Position numbers and translations under genes: made by a program. Under the pieces are notes generated by a model. That model did no database searches, was not told the DNA's origin, and was given only the letters and a program-made list of their open reading frames with translations. Below are positions 31,845 through 41,663 of a stretch of DNA of 64,000 nucleotides, piece by piece. The DNA comes from Caenispirillum bisanense. Its GTDB lineage: Bacteria > Pseudomonadota > Alphaproteobacteria > Rhodospirillales > Rhodospirillaceae. The stretch is taken from NCBI RefSeq assembly GCF_900230255.1, contig NZ_OCNJ01000010.1, positions 1 to 64,000 of the forward strand, in the 5' to 3' direction. Positions within the stretch are counted from its first letter, which is position 1, and each line of letters begins with the position of its first letter.

Positions 31845-34025
31845 ATGTCCGACTCCACCCCCAGCCAGACCACCACGTACCTCACCCGCGGCGGCATCAC
31901 CGTGCGCCGCACCGTCGAGCCGCTGCCCTACGCGGGCGCCACCGATCCGCTGGTGGCGGCGCTCGATCGCCGCCGCGGCATCCTGCTCGCCTCCAGCTAC
32001 GAGGTGCCGGGACGCTACAGCCGGTGGGACCTGGGCTTCGTCGATCCGCCGCTGATGCTGACGGCGACGGGGCGCGAGGTGCGGGTGGCGGCCCTGAACG
32101 CGCGCGGCGCCGTGCTGCTGCCGGCGGTGGCGGCGGCCTTCGCGGCGCATCCGCACCTCGCGTCGTCGGCCGGGGAGGGCTGCGTCACCGCCCGCGTCAA
32201 GCCGGCGCCCGAGGTCTTCCCCGAGGAGGAGCGCAGCCGCCAGCCGTCGGCCTTCTCGGCGGTGCGGGCGGTGGTGGACCTGTTCGCCAGCGAGGCCGAC
32301 GGGCGGCTCGGGCTCTACGGCGCCTTCGGCTACGACATCGCGCTCGCCTTCGAGCGCATCGCCCTGTCCCAGCCTCGCCCGGCCGATCACCGCGACGTGG
32401 TGCTCTACCTGCCCGATGCAGTGGTGGCGGTGGATCATGCGGCGCAGCGGGCGGAGCGGGTGCTGTTCGACTTCACCACGGCGGCCGGCGCCACCGACGG
32501 CCTGCCGCGCACGACGCCCGAGGCCCCGCACGCAGCCGCGCCCGCCAACGATGCGGCGGACGACATGGCGGCGGGCGTCTATGCCGGTCTGGTCGCCGCC
32601 ACCATCCCCAAGTTCGCCGCCGGCGACCTGTTCGAGGCGGTGCCGAGCCGCGTCTTCCGCCGTCCCTCGGCCGCCGCGCCCTCGGCCCTGTTCCGCCGCC
32701 TGCAGGCGCGCAACCCGGCCCCCTACGGCTTCCTCGCCAACCTGGGCGAGGGCGAGCATCTGGTGGGCGCGAGCCCGGAGATGTACGTCCGCGTCACCGG
32801 CCGGCGGGTGGAAACCTGCCCCATCTCGGGCACCATCCGGCGCGGCCGCGATGCGCTGGAGGACGCCGACAACATCCGCACCCTGCTCAATTCCGCCAAG
32901 GACGAAGCGGAGCTGACCATGTGCACCGACGTCGACCGCAACGACAAGTCGCGGGTGTGCGAGCCGGGCAGCGTGCGCATCCTGGCGCGGCGGCAGATCG
33001 AGCTGTACTCGCGCCTCATCCACACCGTCGACCATGTGGAGGGCATGCTGCGTCCCGGCATGGACGCGCTCGACGCCTTCCTCACCCACTGCTGGGCGGT
33101 GACGGTGACGGGCGCACCGAAGCGCGCCGCCATGGCCTACCTGGAGGGCGTGGAGCGCAGCCCGCGCGCCTGGTACGGGGGCGCCGTCGGCATGATCGGC
33201 TTCGACGGCGGGCTCAACACCGGCCTGACGCTGCGCACCATCCGCCTGAAGCAGGGCGTCGCCGAGGTGCGGGCCGGCGCGACGCTGCTGTTCGACAGCG
33301 ATCCGGCGGCGGAAGAGGCGGAAACGGTGCTCAAGGCCTCGGCCCTGCTCGACGTGCTCGACCGCCCGCAGGAGGCGCCGGCCGTGCCCGCGCCGGCGCT
33401 GCCGGGCAAGGGGCTGAAGGTGCTGCTGGTTGACCACGAGGACAGCTTCGTCCACACGCTCGCCGGCTACCTGCGGGCGGCGGGGGCGCAGGCCGTCACC
33501 TACCGCAGCGGCTTCGACGGCACCCTGCTCGACCGCGAGGCGCCGGACCTGGTGGTGCTGTCGCCGGGGCCGGGCACGCCGGGGCAGTTCGGCGTGGCGC
33601 GCACGCTGGCCCTGGCGCTGGAGCGGGGTCTGCCGGTGTTCGGCGTGTGCCTCGGCCTGCAGGGGATCGTGGAGCACTTCGGCGGCCGCCTCGGCCGGCT
33701 GGCGGAGCCCATGCACGGCAAGCCGTCGGAGATCACCGTCGACCCCGCCGACCCGCTGTTCGCCGGACTGCCGCCGCGGCTGACGGTCGGGCGCTACCAC
33801 TCGCTGCACGCCCTCGACCTGCCGCCCTGCCTGCGAGCGACGGCGCGCAGCGACGACGGCGTGGTGATGGCGCTGCGCCATGCCTCCCTGCCGGTGGCGG
33901 CGGTGCAGTTCCACCCGGAAAGCCTGCTGACGCTGAAGGACGCCGCCGGCGCCCGCATGATCGGCAACCTGTTCCGCGACCTGGTACGGCGCCGGGCGCG
34001 GGTGGGGGAGGTGGTGGGGGTGTGA
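31845..34025 (+). CDS. trpEG: Fused anthranilate synthase TrpE(G)
   Basis: A 726-residue fusion. Residues 1 to about 515 are the TrpE component, with VPSRVFRRP, the tryptophan-pathway motif ISGTIRRGRDALEDADNIRTLL, MCTDVDRNDKSRVC and GAPKRAAMAYLE. From about 525 a class I glutamine amidotransferase follows: LLVDHEDSFVHTLAGYL, VLSPGPGTPGQFG, the nucleophile Cys602 in GVCLGLQG and QFHPES. It makes anthranilate from chorismate and glutamine, the first step of tryptophan synthesis. Such fusions occur in Rhizobiales and Rhodospirillales. Regulated by the leader described above. TrpE-fold feedback residues were not analysed in detail. Confidence 0.97.
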   Translation: MSDSTPSQTTTYLTRGGITVRRTVEPLPYAGATDPLVAALDRRRGILLASSYEVPGRYSRWDLGFVDPPLMLTATGREVRVAALNARGAVLLPAVAAAFAAHPHLASSAGEGCVTARVKPAPEVFPEEERSRQPSAFSAVRAVVDLFASEADGRLGLYGAFGYDIALAFERIALSQPRPADHRDVVLYLPDAVVAVDHAAQRAERVLFDFTTAAGATDGLPRTTPEAPHAAAPANDAADDMAAGVYAGLVAATIPKFAAGDLFEAVPSRVFRRPSAAAPSALFRRLQARNPAPYGFLANLGEGEHLVGASPEMYVRVTGRRVETCPISGTIRRGRDALEDADNIRTLLNSAKDEAELTMCTDVDRNDKSRVCEPGSVRILARRQIELYSRLIHTVDHVEGMLRPGMDALDAFLTHCWAVTVTGAPKRAAMAYLEGVERSPRAWYGGAVGMIGFDGGLNTGLTLRTIRLKQGVAEVRAGATLLFDSDPAAEEAETVLKASALLDVLDRPQEAPAVPAPALPGKGLKVLLVDHEDSFVHTLAGYLRAAGAQAVTYRSGFDGTLLDREAPDLVVLSPGPGTPGQFGVARTLALALERGLPVFGVCLGLQGIVEHFGGRLGRLAEPMHGKPSEITVDPADPLFAGLPPRLTVGRYHSLHALDLPPCLRATARSDDGVVMALRHASLPVAAVQFHPESLLTLKDAAGARMIGNLFRDLVRRRARVGEVVGV

Positions 34026-34084
34026 GGACGCGGGCGGGGTGGCCGTGTCTGACCCGCCAAGTGCTTGAACCGCCATCAGAACTT

Positions 34085-34390
34085 GTCATGGCCGGGCCTC
34101 GACCCGGCCATCCACGGCGTCCCCAGCAGTGGACCCGGAGCGCCGTCCGCCACGGCAGGCGGCGTGCACGCCGTGGATGCCCGGCTCGGTGGCCGGGCAT
34201 GACAAGGGGTTGATATACCGAAGAAAAGTGTCATGGCCGGACTTGATCCGGCCATCCACGGCGCCACAGGCGGTGGCCGTGAGCGCCACTCTCCACGGCA
34301 GGTGCCGTGCACGCCGTGGATGTCCGGCTCGGAGGTCGGGCACGACAAGCGGTTGATATATCGCCACAAAGTATCATGGCCGGGCATGAC
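34085..34390. repeat. Second cluster of GTCATGGCCGGG palindromic repeats
   Basis: Two full units (34085-34205 and 34230-34347) and a short terminal palindrome (34373-34390). Each full unit begins GTCATGGCCGG-C-CTCGACCC or GTCATGGCCGGACTTGATCC and ends in a near-complement GGNCGGGCA(T/C)GACAA. The spacers contain GGTTGATATANC, as in the cluster near 380. The 34026-34462 interval between trpE(G) and the cupin gene holds no gene I can support; peptides such as MAGLDPAIHGATGGG are translations of the repeat. Confidence 0.88.
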
Positions 34391-34462
34391 GACGTGGGGA
34401 AGCGTCGTCGGAAACTGCCGCGGCCGGAGCGGACCCGGACCCGCCCCGCCCGCGGCGGCGCC

Positions 34463-35509
34463 TCAGCGCGCCTTCACGGCGTTGAGGATCGCCGCCCGGG
34501 CCTGCGGCGGCGGTGCGGCCTTGCGTGTGGGGGCCTGCGCCGGCTGCGGCTTCGGCGGGGCGCCTTCGATGGGCAGGGCGAAGCCGCCGCGGGTGGTGCG
34601 GAAGATCGCGCGCTGGTACTGGCGGATGAAGTCCAGCGTCTGCTGGTCCGTCGCCATGGCCTTCAACTGGTCGCCGAGTTCGGTCAGGCGGGCCTTCAGC
34701 GCCTCGTCGTAGTCGGCACTCGCCGGGTTGGGCAGGGTGCGGCGGAACAGGCTCTCGGCGGGGGCGCGGTTGGTCAGCAGCGTCAGCACGTCGATGCCGA
34801 TCACCGTCGTCACCCCGTAGGCGATGTGGACGCAGTTGTCGGTCACGCACAGGGCGTCGTGATAGAAGCCGCGCGGCACGTAGAGCAGGTCGCCCGGCTT
34901 CAGCACCACCGTCTGCACCACCCGGCCGGCCCGGGCGCGGCGCTGCTCCACCGGGTGGCGGCGGAACAGGGGGTGGTGGATGGGGTTGTCCTCCACCGTC
35001 TCGTAGAGGTGCCACTCCTTCTCGCCCTCGCAATGCAGGGCGAAGACGTCGTGGGTGTCGAAGTGGACGTCGAAGGCCTGCGTCTCCTTGCGCGAGCAAT
35101 AGAGGTTGGCCTGCGCCCGGCCCGCCAGCGCCTCCTCCAGCGCCGCCCCCACGGCACGCATGCCGGCGTCGAAGGTGTCGATGCGGTTGAGCCCGAAGGA
35201 GGCGCCGCGACGGATGAGGTCCATCACCTTGGCCGGGTCGGGCTGCAGCGCCTGCTGGTCGCGGCGGTCGGTCACCTGCGTCGAATAGGCCTGCGGCGGG
35301 ATGGTCTGGGTGTCGTGCTTGAGCACGATGGTCTCCTGCGACCACAGCGCCGTCATGTCGAGCAGGCGGTTCAGGTGGTCCCAGGTCATGACGTCGGCGA
35401 ACTTGTCGGCGGCGCCCGGAATGTGCAGGGGCTTGCGGCCGTAGTAATCGCGAAAGAACTCCTCCGGCGTCACCGGGGCGATGAGGTCGGCGAAGGTGGC
35501 GATGGTCAT
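34463..35509 (-). CDS. Cupin-4/JmjC-type oxygenase-like protein
   Basis: The 348-residue protein has a cupin_4 (JmjC-related) core: FDVHFDTHDVFALHCEGEKEWHLYE supplies an HxD iron motif and the following region, VVLKPGDLLYVPRGFYHDALC, the second strand with a histidine; NCVHIAYGVTTVIG completes the double-stranded helix. Family members are 2-oxoglutarate- and Fe(II)-dependent oxygenases; bacterial YcfD hydroxylates ribosomal protein uL16. Whether this one does so is not known. AGGAGG lies ahead of ATG 35509. The C-terminus is proline- and alanine-rich. Confidence 0.87.
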   Translation of the reverse strand: MTIATFADLIAPVTPEEFFRDYYGRKPLHIPGAADKFADVMTWDHLNRLLDMTALWSQETIVLKHDTQTIPPQAYSTQVTDRRDQQALQPDPAKVMDLIRRGASFGLNRIDTFDAGMRAVGAALEEALAGRAQANLYCSRKETQAFDVHFDTHDVFALHCEGEKEWHLYETVEDNPIHHPLFRRHPVEQRRARAGRVVQTVVLKPGDLLYVPRGFYHDALCVTDNCVHIAYGVTTVIGIDVLTLLTNRAPAESLFRRTLPNPASADYDEALKARLTELGDQLKAMATDQQTLDFIRQYQRAIFRTTRGGFALPIEGAPPKPQPAQAPTRKAAPPPQARAAILNAVKAR

Positions 35510-35656
35510 GGCGGAGCCTCCTGGCGGAACGTCCTCCGTTTGTAGACCGCTGAGCCCGAGCGTCAACCCCCGGTTCCCAAACCCCGGTTCCAACCGGCGG
35601 CGCGGGCGGCTACACTGCGCCGCCCAGCCGGTTCCACAGACGGAGTTTCCCCGACC

Positions 35657-35923
35657 ATGGCCAAAGGCCGCAACGCCCTGCACCGCGACCTTCTCGCCCG
35701 CATGGAGCAGTGCCCCGATTTCGACAGCCTGAACGATGAGGTGATCCTGCCCTTCGTCACCGCGCTGGAAAAGGTGTGCGCCGATCGCGGCTACCTGCTC
35801 AACATCTACGGCACGGCGTCCAACCTGGCCGTCACCGACGAGATTTCCGCCCCGGCGCTCTACGAGATGATCGAAGAGTACCTGGACTCCTCCGACGCGC
35901 CGCCGCAGGATGAGGGCGCCTGA
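35657..35923 (+). CDS. Small conserved-looking hypothetical protein
   Basis: An 88-residue acidic protein of unknown family, with a coherent composition (PFVTALEKVCADRGYLLNIYGTASN) that suggests a real gene. GGAG lies about 11 bases before ATG 35657. It diverges from the cupin gene and precedes a phosphatase gene by 151 bases. One TACACT -10-like sequence lies upstream but was not analysed further. Confidence 0.6.
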   Translation: MAKGRNALHRDLLARMEQCPDFDSLNDEVILPFVTALEKVCADRGYLLNIYGTASNLAVTDEISAPALYEMIEEYLDSSDAPPQDEGA

Positions 35924-36074
35924 CGGGGTCTGCCCGCCGGGTGCCGTTGAACGCCGGCCGGCGGCGGCCCATATCCGGGCCACCCCGCCCACCGCGCCCC
36001 GACCGCCGCGGTGACCGCCGACACCCGCAGCCCCGCCGCCCAGGCGGGGCCTTGCGCGAACCGACCATGGTGCG

Positions 36075-36668
36075 ATGACGACGACCGATCCCTGCACGAC
36101 CCCGATCCCGACCGACCTGGTGCCCTACCGCATCACCATCTGCGGCCTGCGGGAGCTGATGATCCACGCGGAAAAGGGGGTGAGCCACGTCGTCACCATC
36201 CTCGACCCCAGCCATCCCGACCCCGAGGTCTTCGAGATCTACCCGGCGCACCAGCGCGTGGTGTGGCGCTTCGACGACCACGTGACGCCGGTGGACGGCG
36301 CCGTGATGCCCGACGAGCAGACCGTCGACCGCATCCTGGACCTGGGCGAGACCTTCCGCACCACCACGGTCGAGCACCTGCTCATCCACTGCCATGCCGG
36401 CGTGTCGCGCTCGACGGCGACGGCCGCCATCCTCATGGCCCAGTTCAACCCCGGCCGCGAGGAGGAGGTGTTCGAGCACATCCGCCGCATCCGCCCGCGC
36501 GCCTGGCCCAACAGCCTGCTGGTCACCATGGCCGACGAGAAACTGGGGCGCAACGGCGCCCTGGTCGCCGCCATGGCCAAGCTGCACGACATGACCGCCC
36601 GGGACTACCCCGAGCTGGCCGAATACCTGCGCATCCACGGCCGCGCCCACGAGGTCCGCTCGCCCTGA
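36075..36668 (+). CDS. Dual-specificity/tyrosine phosphatase-like protein
   Basis: The 197-residue protein contains the Cys-based phosphatase loop HCHAGVSRST, with Cys106 and Arg112 in the CX5R arrangement. A conserved general-acid Asp is likely in the DDHVTP region near 67-73. These enzymes dephosphorylate proteins or sometimes phosphoinositides. Small bacterial members with this pattern (HVVTILDPSHPDPEVF upstream) are common in Alphaproteobacteria; the substrate is unknown. It precedes the thiolase gene but is not overlapping. Confidence 0.87.
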   Translation: MTTTDPCTTPIPTDLVPYRITICGLRELMIHAEKGVSHVVTILDPSHPDPEVFEIYPAHQRVVWRFDDHVTPVDGAVMPDEQTVDRILDLGETFRTTTVEHLLIHCHAGVSRSTATAAILMAQFNPGREEEVFEHIRRIRPRAWPNSLLVTMADEKLGRNGALVAAMAKLHDMTARDYPELAEYLRIHGRAHEVRSP

Positions 36669-36750
36669 CGCAGGCGCTCCCTCCGGTCCGCGGCGCGAAG
36701 GAGAGGGCGCCGCCGCAGGTCGGTCTCCACAACTCCCAGGAGAACACCCC

Positions 36751-37938
<1,188 letters not shown>

Positions 37939-37960
37939 CCGCCGGGCCATCCCGGAGCCC

Positions 37961-38743
37961 ATGGTCGGACGTCCCGCCGGACCGCCGCAGCACACCCTGC
38001 CCCGCCGCCGCATCTTCACGCGCGGCGGCGGTGGCGGTGCGCGCGGCGGTGGCGGGCGCTCCGGCGGGCTCTGGCGCCGGATCCTGCTGGCCCTGCTGGT
38101 GCTGCTGTTCGTGCTGCCGGCGGTGCAGATGGCGCTGCACCGCTTCGTGCCCGTCTGGCTGACGCCGCTGCAGGCGCTGCGCGTCGGCCAGGGCTACGGC
38201 CTGACGCGCGACTGGACCGCCATCGAATCCATCAGCCCCGAGCTGATTCGCGCCGTCGTCGCCAGCGAAGACGCCCAGTTCTGCACCCACTGGGGCTTCG
38301 ACTTCCGCGAGATCCGCCGCGCTTGGCGCGACTATCAGGCGGAAGGCGACATCCGCGGCGCCTCCACCATCTCCATGCAGACGGCCCGCAACGTGTTCCT
38401 GTGGCCCGGCCGCGACCCGCTGCGCAAGGCGCAGGAAATCTACCTGACGCCGTGGATGGAGGCCGGCTGGCCGAAGAAGCGGATCCTGGAGGTCTACCTC
38501 AACGTCGCCGAGTGGGGCCCGGGCGTCTATGGCGCCGAGGCCGCGGCGCAGCGCTATTTCGGCAAGGCGGCGGCCGACCTGACGCGGCGCGAGGCCTCGC
38601 TCATGGCGGCGGTGCTGCCCGGACCCTTGCGCTGGTCGCCGGCCGAGCCGACCGCCTACATCCAGCGCCGCGCCGGCACCATCCGCGCCCGCATCCCCGC
38701 CACCCCGGCGCCGGTGGACGGCGATCCCTGCCCGGTGAAGTGA
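37961..38743 (+). CDS. mtgA: Monofunctional peptidoglycan glycosyltransferase MtgA
   Basis: A 260-residue GT51 enzyme with a positively charged, proline-rich cytoplasmic tail, one transmembrane anchor (about residues 37-55, LLALLVLLFVLPAVQMAL) and the catalytic domain: IRAVVASEDAQFCTHWGFD with the catalytic glutamate, GASTISMQTARNVFLWPGR, KKRILEVYLNVAEWGPGVYGAE. It polymerises lipid II into glycan strands on the outer face of the membrane. Length is typical for MtgA. It may share a transcript with the thiolase, without an evident functional link. Confidence 0.95.
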   Translation: MVGRPAGPPQHTLPRRRIFTRGGGGGARGGGGRSGGLWRRILLALLVLLFVLPAVQMALHRFVPVWLTPLQALRVGQGYGLTRDWTAIESISPELIRAVVASEDAQFCTHWGFDFREIRRAWRDYQAEGDIRGASTISMQTARNVFLWPGRDPLRKAQEIYLTPWMEAGWPKKRILEVYLNVAEWGPGVYGAEAAAQRYFGKAAADLTRREASLMAAVLPGPLRWSPAEPTAYIQRRAGTIRARIPATPAPVDGDPCPVK

Positions 38744-38817
38744 CGGGGGCGATTGACCGGCCGCTCGCCCGCCTCATATTCTGCTCATGATCCAGGGCAA
38801 TCCGTGAGGCATCCGGG

Positions 38818-39180
38818 ATGGCCGCCAGTTTCCTGAGCACCGCCTTCGACGGCGACGGCCGCATCGCGGTCGACGCCGTGACCGACCAGCTGCACCTGAC
38901 GCGCAAGGAGCTGGCCGTCGCGGCGGGTCTGTCGCGCGATGCCGTGTCCAAGCGCGACCGCCTGCATGCGGCAGCGACGCAGAAGCGCCTGCGCGACGTG
39001 GTGGAGATCGTCAATCACGTCCTGCCGTGGGCGGGGTCGGTGCAGCAGGCCTTCGCCTGGTACCGGTCGCAGCCCCTGCCGTCGTTCGGTGACGTGACGG
39101 CGGAGGATCTGGTCAAGTCCGGCCGGGCGGAAGACGTGAAGACCTACCTCGACCGCATCGGAAGCGGCGGCTACGCATGA
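38818..39180 (+). CDS. Xre/ParS/MbcA-type antitoxin
   Basis: A 120-residue protein with an N-terminal helix-turn-helix (LTRKELAVAAGLSRDAVSKRDRL) and a C-terminal DUF2384 domain (GSVQQAFAWYRSQPLPSFGDVTAEDLVKSGRAEDVKTYLDRI). This is the standard antitoxin of RES-domain toxins; it neutralises the toxin and represses the operon. Its stop overlaps the toxin start as ATGA (39177-39180). Start at ATG 38818. Confidence 0.93.
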   Translation: MAASFLSTAFDGDGRIAVDAVTDQLHLTRKELAVAAGLSRDAVSKRDRLHAAATQKRLRDVVEIVNHVLPWAGSVQQAFAWYRSQPLPSFGDVTAEDLVKSGRAEDVKTYLDRIGSGGYA

Positions 39181-39695
39181 AGCTGGTGACGACGGTCTAC
39201 CGCGCCCATCACCCGCGGTGGTCCTTCGCGCCGCTGTCGGGAGAGGGAGCGGCCCGCCACGGCGGCCGCTTCAACCCGCCCGGCGTGCCGGCCCTCTACA
39301 CCGCCCGGCGCATGGAAACGGCGTGGCTGGAGGCGCAGCAGGGGCTCCCCTTCAAGGCCCAGCCCATGACGCTGGTCGCTCACGACGTGGCGTGCGACGA
39401 CGTGCTCGACCTCACCGATGCCGCCACGCCGGCGGCGGCCGGTGTCGATCCGGCAGACCTGAGCTGCTCGTGGGAGGATCTGGCGCGGCGGGGCGTGGAG
39501 CCGCCGTCGTGGCGCCTCGCGCGCCGGCTCCTGGGCGACGGTGTCGCCGCCGTGGTGGTGCCGAGCTTCGCGCCCGGCGCCGACGCGGATCACGTGAACG
39601 TCGTGTTCTGGCGTTGGGGGCCGGAGGCGCCCCATGCGGTGCGGGTGATCGACGATCACGGGCGCCTGCCGCACGACGACGCCTCGTGGCGGTGA
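39177..39695 (+). CDS. RES-domain toxin
   Basis: A 172-residue protein of the RES family, which degrades NAD+ and stops growth when unopposed. The three signature residues are visible: Arg in YRAHHPRWSFAPLSG, Glu in AWLEAQQGLPF and Ser in VVVPSFAPGADADHVN. HGGRFNPPGVPALYTA is the conserved RES start. Overlap with the antitoxin gene indicates coupled expression. Whether this locus is active is not known. Confidence 0.93.
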   Translation: MKLVTTVYRAHHPRWSFAPLSGEGAARHGGRFNPPGVPALYTARRMETAWLEAQQGLPFKAQPMTLVAHDVACDDVLDLTDAATPAAAGVDPADLSCSWEDLARRGVEPPSWRLARRLLGDGVAAVVVPSFAPGADADHVNVVFWRWGPEAPHAVRVIDDHGRLPHDDASWR

Positions 39696-39739
39696 AGGGC
39701 GGGGCGCCAGTTCCGGCACCCGCCGCCCCTCGGCCAGCC

Positions 39740-41302
39740 TCAGCCCTTGTACAGGCCTTCGTAATCCTGGCGCAGCAGGTTCTTCTGCACCTTGCCCATG
39801 GTGTTGCGCGGCAGGTCGGTCACGAAACGGGCCGCCTTCGGCACCTTGTAGTTGGCGAGGTGCTGCTTGACGTGGGCGAGCACGCTCTCTTCCGTCAGGT
39901 CGGCGTCGGCCTTCTTCACGATGACGGCCACGCCCACTTCGCCGAAGTCGGGGTGGGGGATGCCGACGACGGCGCTTTCCACCACGCCCGGCAGATCGTC
40001 GATGACGCCCTCGATCTCTTTCGGGTAGACGTTGTAGCCGCCCGAGATGATCATGTCCTTGGCGCGGCCGACGATGTAGATGTAGCCGCGGTCGTCCACC
40101 TTGCCCTGGTCGCCGGTCTTGAACCAGCCGTCGTCGGTGAACTCTTCCTTCGTCTTTTCGGGCAGCTTCCAGTAGCCCTTCATGACGTTGGCGCCGCGCA
40201 CCTGGATGGCACCGACCTCGTTGACCGGCAGCGGGCGGTTTTCCTCGTCCACCACGCGCGCCTCCACCCCCGGCAGCGGGAAGCCGACGGAGCCCGGCAC
40301 GCGGTCGCCCTCGTAGGGGTTGGAGGTGTTCATGCCCGTCTCGGTCATGCCGTAGCGTTCGAGGATCATGTGCCCGGTGCGGGCGCTGAACTCGCGGTGG
40401 GTCTCGGCCAGCAGCGGCGCCGAGCCGGAGACGAACAGGCGGATGTTGCGCGTCTGGGTGCGGCCGAACTCGGGCGCCGCCAGCAGGCGGGTGTAGAAGG
40501 TGGGCACGCCCATGAAGACGGTGGCCTGCGGCAGCCGCTCCATCACCGTCTCGCGGTTGTAGCCGGGCAGCCAGATCATGCGGGCGCCGGACAGCAGCGT
40601 GCAGTGGCAGGCCACGAACAGGCCGTGGGCGTGGAAGATGGGCAGGGCGTGCAGCAGCACGTCGTCGGCGGTGAAGCGCCAGCTCTCCACCAGCGCGAGG
40701 CCGTTGGAGCCCAGGTTGCGGTGGGTCAGCATGGCGCCCTTGGGCTTGCCCGTGGTGCCCGAGGTATAGAGCATGGCCGCCAGGTCGTCGGGGTCGCAGG
40801 CCACCGTGTCGAAGTCGGCGGAGGCGTTCTCGGCGCGATCGGTGAAGCTGCCCGAGCCGTCGGCGTCCAGGGTGAAGACGTGCGGCGTGCCGTGCTTGTC
40901 GGCGATGGCGCGGGCGGTCTTCTCGAAATCGGGGCGGCACAGGAAGGCCGCGGGCTCGGCGTTGCCGACCAGATAGTCGACCTCGTCCTCGCGGTAGGCG
41001 GTGTTCATGGGCAGGAACACGAAGCCGCCGCGCAGGCACGCGAGGTAGACGAACAGCGCCTGCGGCGACTTCTCCACCTGCACGGCGACGCGGTCGCCCT
41101 TCTTCACCCCCATGTCGGAGAGGAAGCGGGCGTAACGGCCGGCCGCAGCATGGGCGTCGGCGTAGGACCAGCGGGTGCCGTCCTCCGTCTCCAGCAGCGT
41201 CTCGTTGGCGTCACGCGGGAAGCGGCTCTCGATCAGCGCATAGAGCGACTGGTCGGCGCCGCTGGCGGGCGTGTGGGAGGGGTCGGCGGTGACGGCGGTC
41301 AT
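39740..41302 (-). CDS. matB: Malonyl-CoA synthetase MatB
   Basis: A 520-residue AMP-forming acyl-CoA synthetase with the P-loop LYTSGTTGKPKGAMLTHRNL, MTETGMNTSNP and the A8/A10 regions DRGYIYIVGRAKDMIISGGYNV and PRNTMGKVQKNLLR with the catalytic lysine. The overall match is to malonate-CoA ligases of Alphaproteobacteria, making malonyl-CoA from malonate, CoA and ATP. No decarboxylase (matA) or malonate carrier is adjacent. A 12-base palindrome lies 45 bases upstream of ATG 41302, fitting control by a GntR regulator such as MatR. Confidence 0.9.
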   Translation of the reverse strand: MTAVTADPSHTPASGADQSLYALIESRFPRDANETLLETEDGTRWSYADAHAAAGRYARFLSDMGVKKGDRVAVQVEKSPQALFVYLACLRGGFVFLPMNTAYREDEVDYLVGNAEPAAFLCRPDFEKTARAIADKHGTPHVFTLDADGSGSFTDRAENASADFDTVACDPDDLAAMLYTSGTTGKPKGAMLTHRNLGSNGLALVESWRFTADDVLLHALPIFHAHGLFVACHCTLLSGARMIWLPGYNRETVMERLPQATVFMGVPTFYTRLLAAPEFGRTQTRNIRLFVSGSAPLLAETHREFSARTGHMILERYGMTETGMNTSNPYEGDRVPGSVGFPLPGVEARVVDEENRPLPVNEVGAIQVRGANVMKGYWKLPEKTKEEFTDDGWFKTGDQGKVDDRGYIYIVGRAKDMIISGGYNVYPKEIEGVIDDLPGVVESAVVGIPHPDFGEVGVAVIVKKADADLTEESVLAHVKQHLANYKVPKAARFVTDLPRNTMGKVQKNLLRQDYEGLYKG

Positions 41303-41338
41303 GGACGGATCCCTGTTGCGGTTCGTGTTCTTGGCCGA

Positions 41339-41370
41339 TTGGAGCGTTTGTATACAAAAACGTTCTCCAA
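41339..41370 (-). promoter_or_regulatory. Palindromic operator upstream of matB
   Basis: A perfect 12-base palindrome TTTGTATACAAA (41347-41358) with a TTGTA/TACAA core that resembles the operator recalled for the GntR-family regulator MatR of rhizobial mat genes. An outer imperfect repeat, TTGGAG (41339-41344) and CTCCAA (41365-41370), is offset by four bases. No matR-like gene lies in the window. Confidence 0.65.
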
Positions 41371-41454
41371 TGGATAAACCGAAACCGCACCGGAACGCAA
41401 ATGTCGCGCCGTCTGCCCCGCGTTCGCGCAGCGCGAGGCAGCAAAAGCAAGGCG

Positions 41455-41634
41455 TTAGCTATCGCCCCTGCGCGGCGGGGACGGGGCGCGGGGCGTCGCG
41501 ACCGTCTCGCCGGGCTGCGGCGCCGCCTCGGGCGCCGACTCCGGGCGGGTGTCCGCCCCCTTGCCGGGCGCACCGCGATGGGGCGACAGCACCGCCAGCA
41601 GGTGGGCGGGCTTCAGGTTGCGCCACAGGTACAC
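41455..41634 (-). CDS. Proposed 59-residue protein divergent from bfd
   Basis: This short frame begins at GTG 41634 with AGGGAGACTGCC just upstream, and stops at TAA (41457-41455). The product starts YLWRNLKPAHLLAVLSPHRG, a possible amphipathic membrane-binding helix, then becomes rich in Pro, Ala, Glu and basic residues. It has no recognised relatives. Its support comes from a ribosome site, from a perfect TATAAT on the same strand (41704-41699) and from iron-box-like sequences around it. Between matB and this gene only the operator is seen. Confidence 0.5.
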   Translation of the reverse strand: MYLWRNLKPAHLLAVLSPHRGAPGKGADTRPESAPEAAPQPGETVATPRAPSPPRRGDS

Positions 41635-41663
41635 GGCAGTCTCCCTGAAATTTTTGCTGCGGA

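Noticed and set aside
34076-34712. Frames over 60 codons on both strands between trpE(G) and the cupin gene
   Set aside because: Same repeat-derived peptides; some run antisense into the cupin gene.
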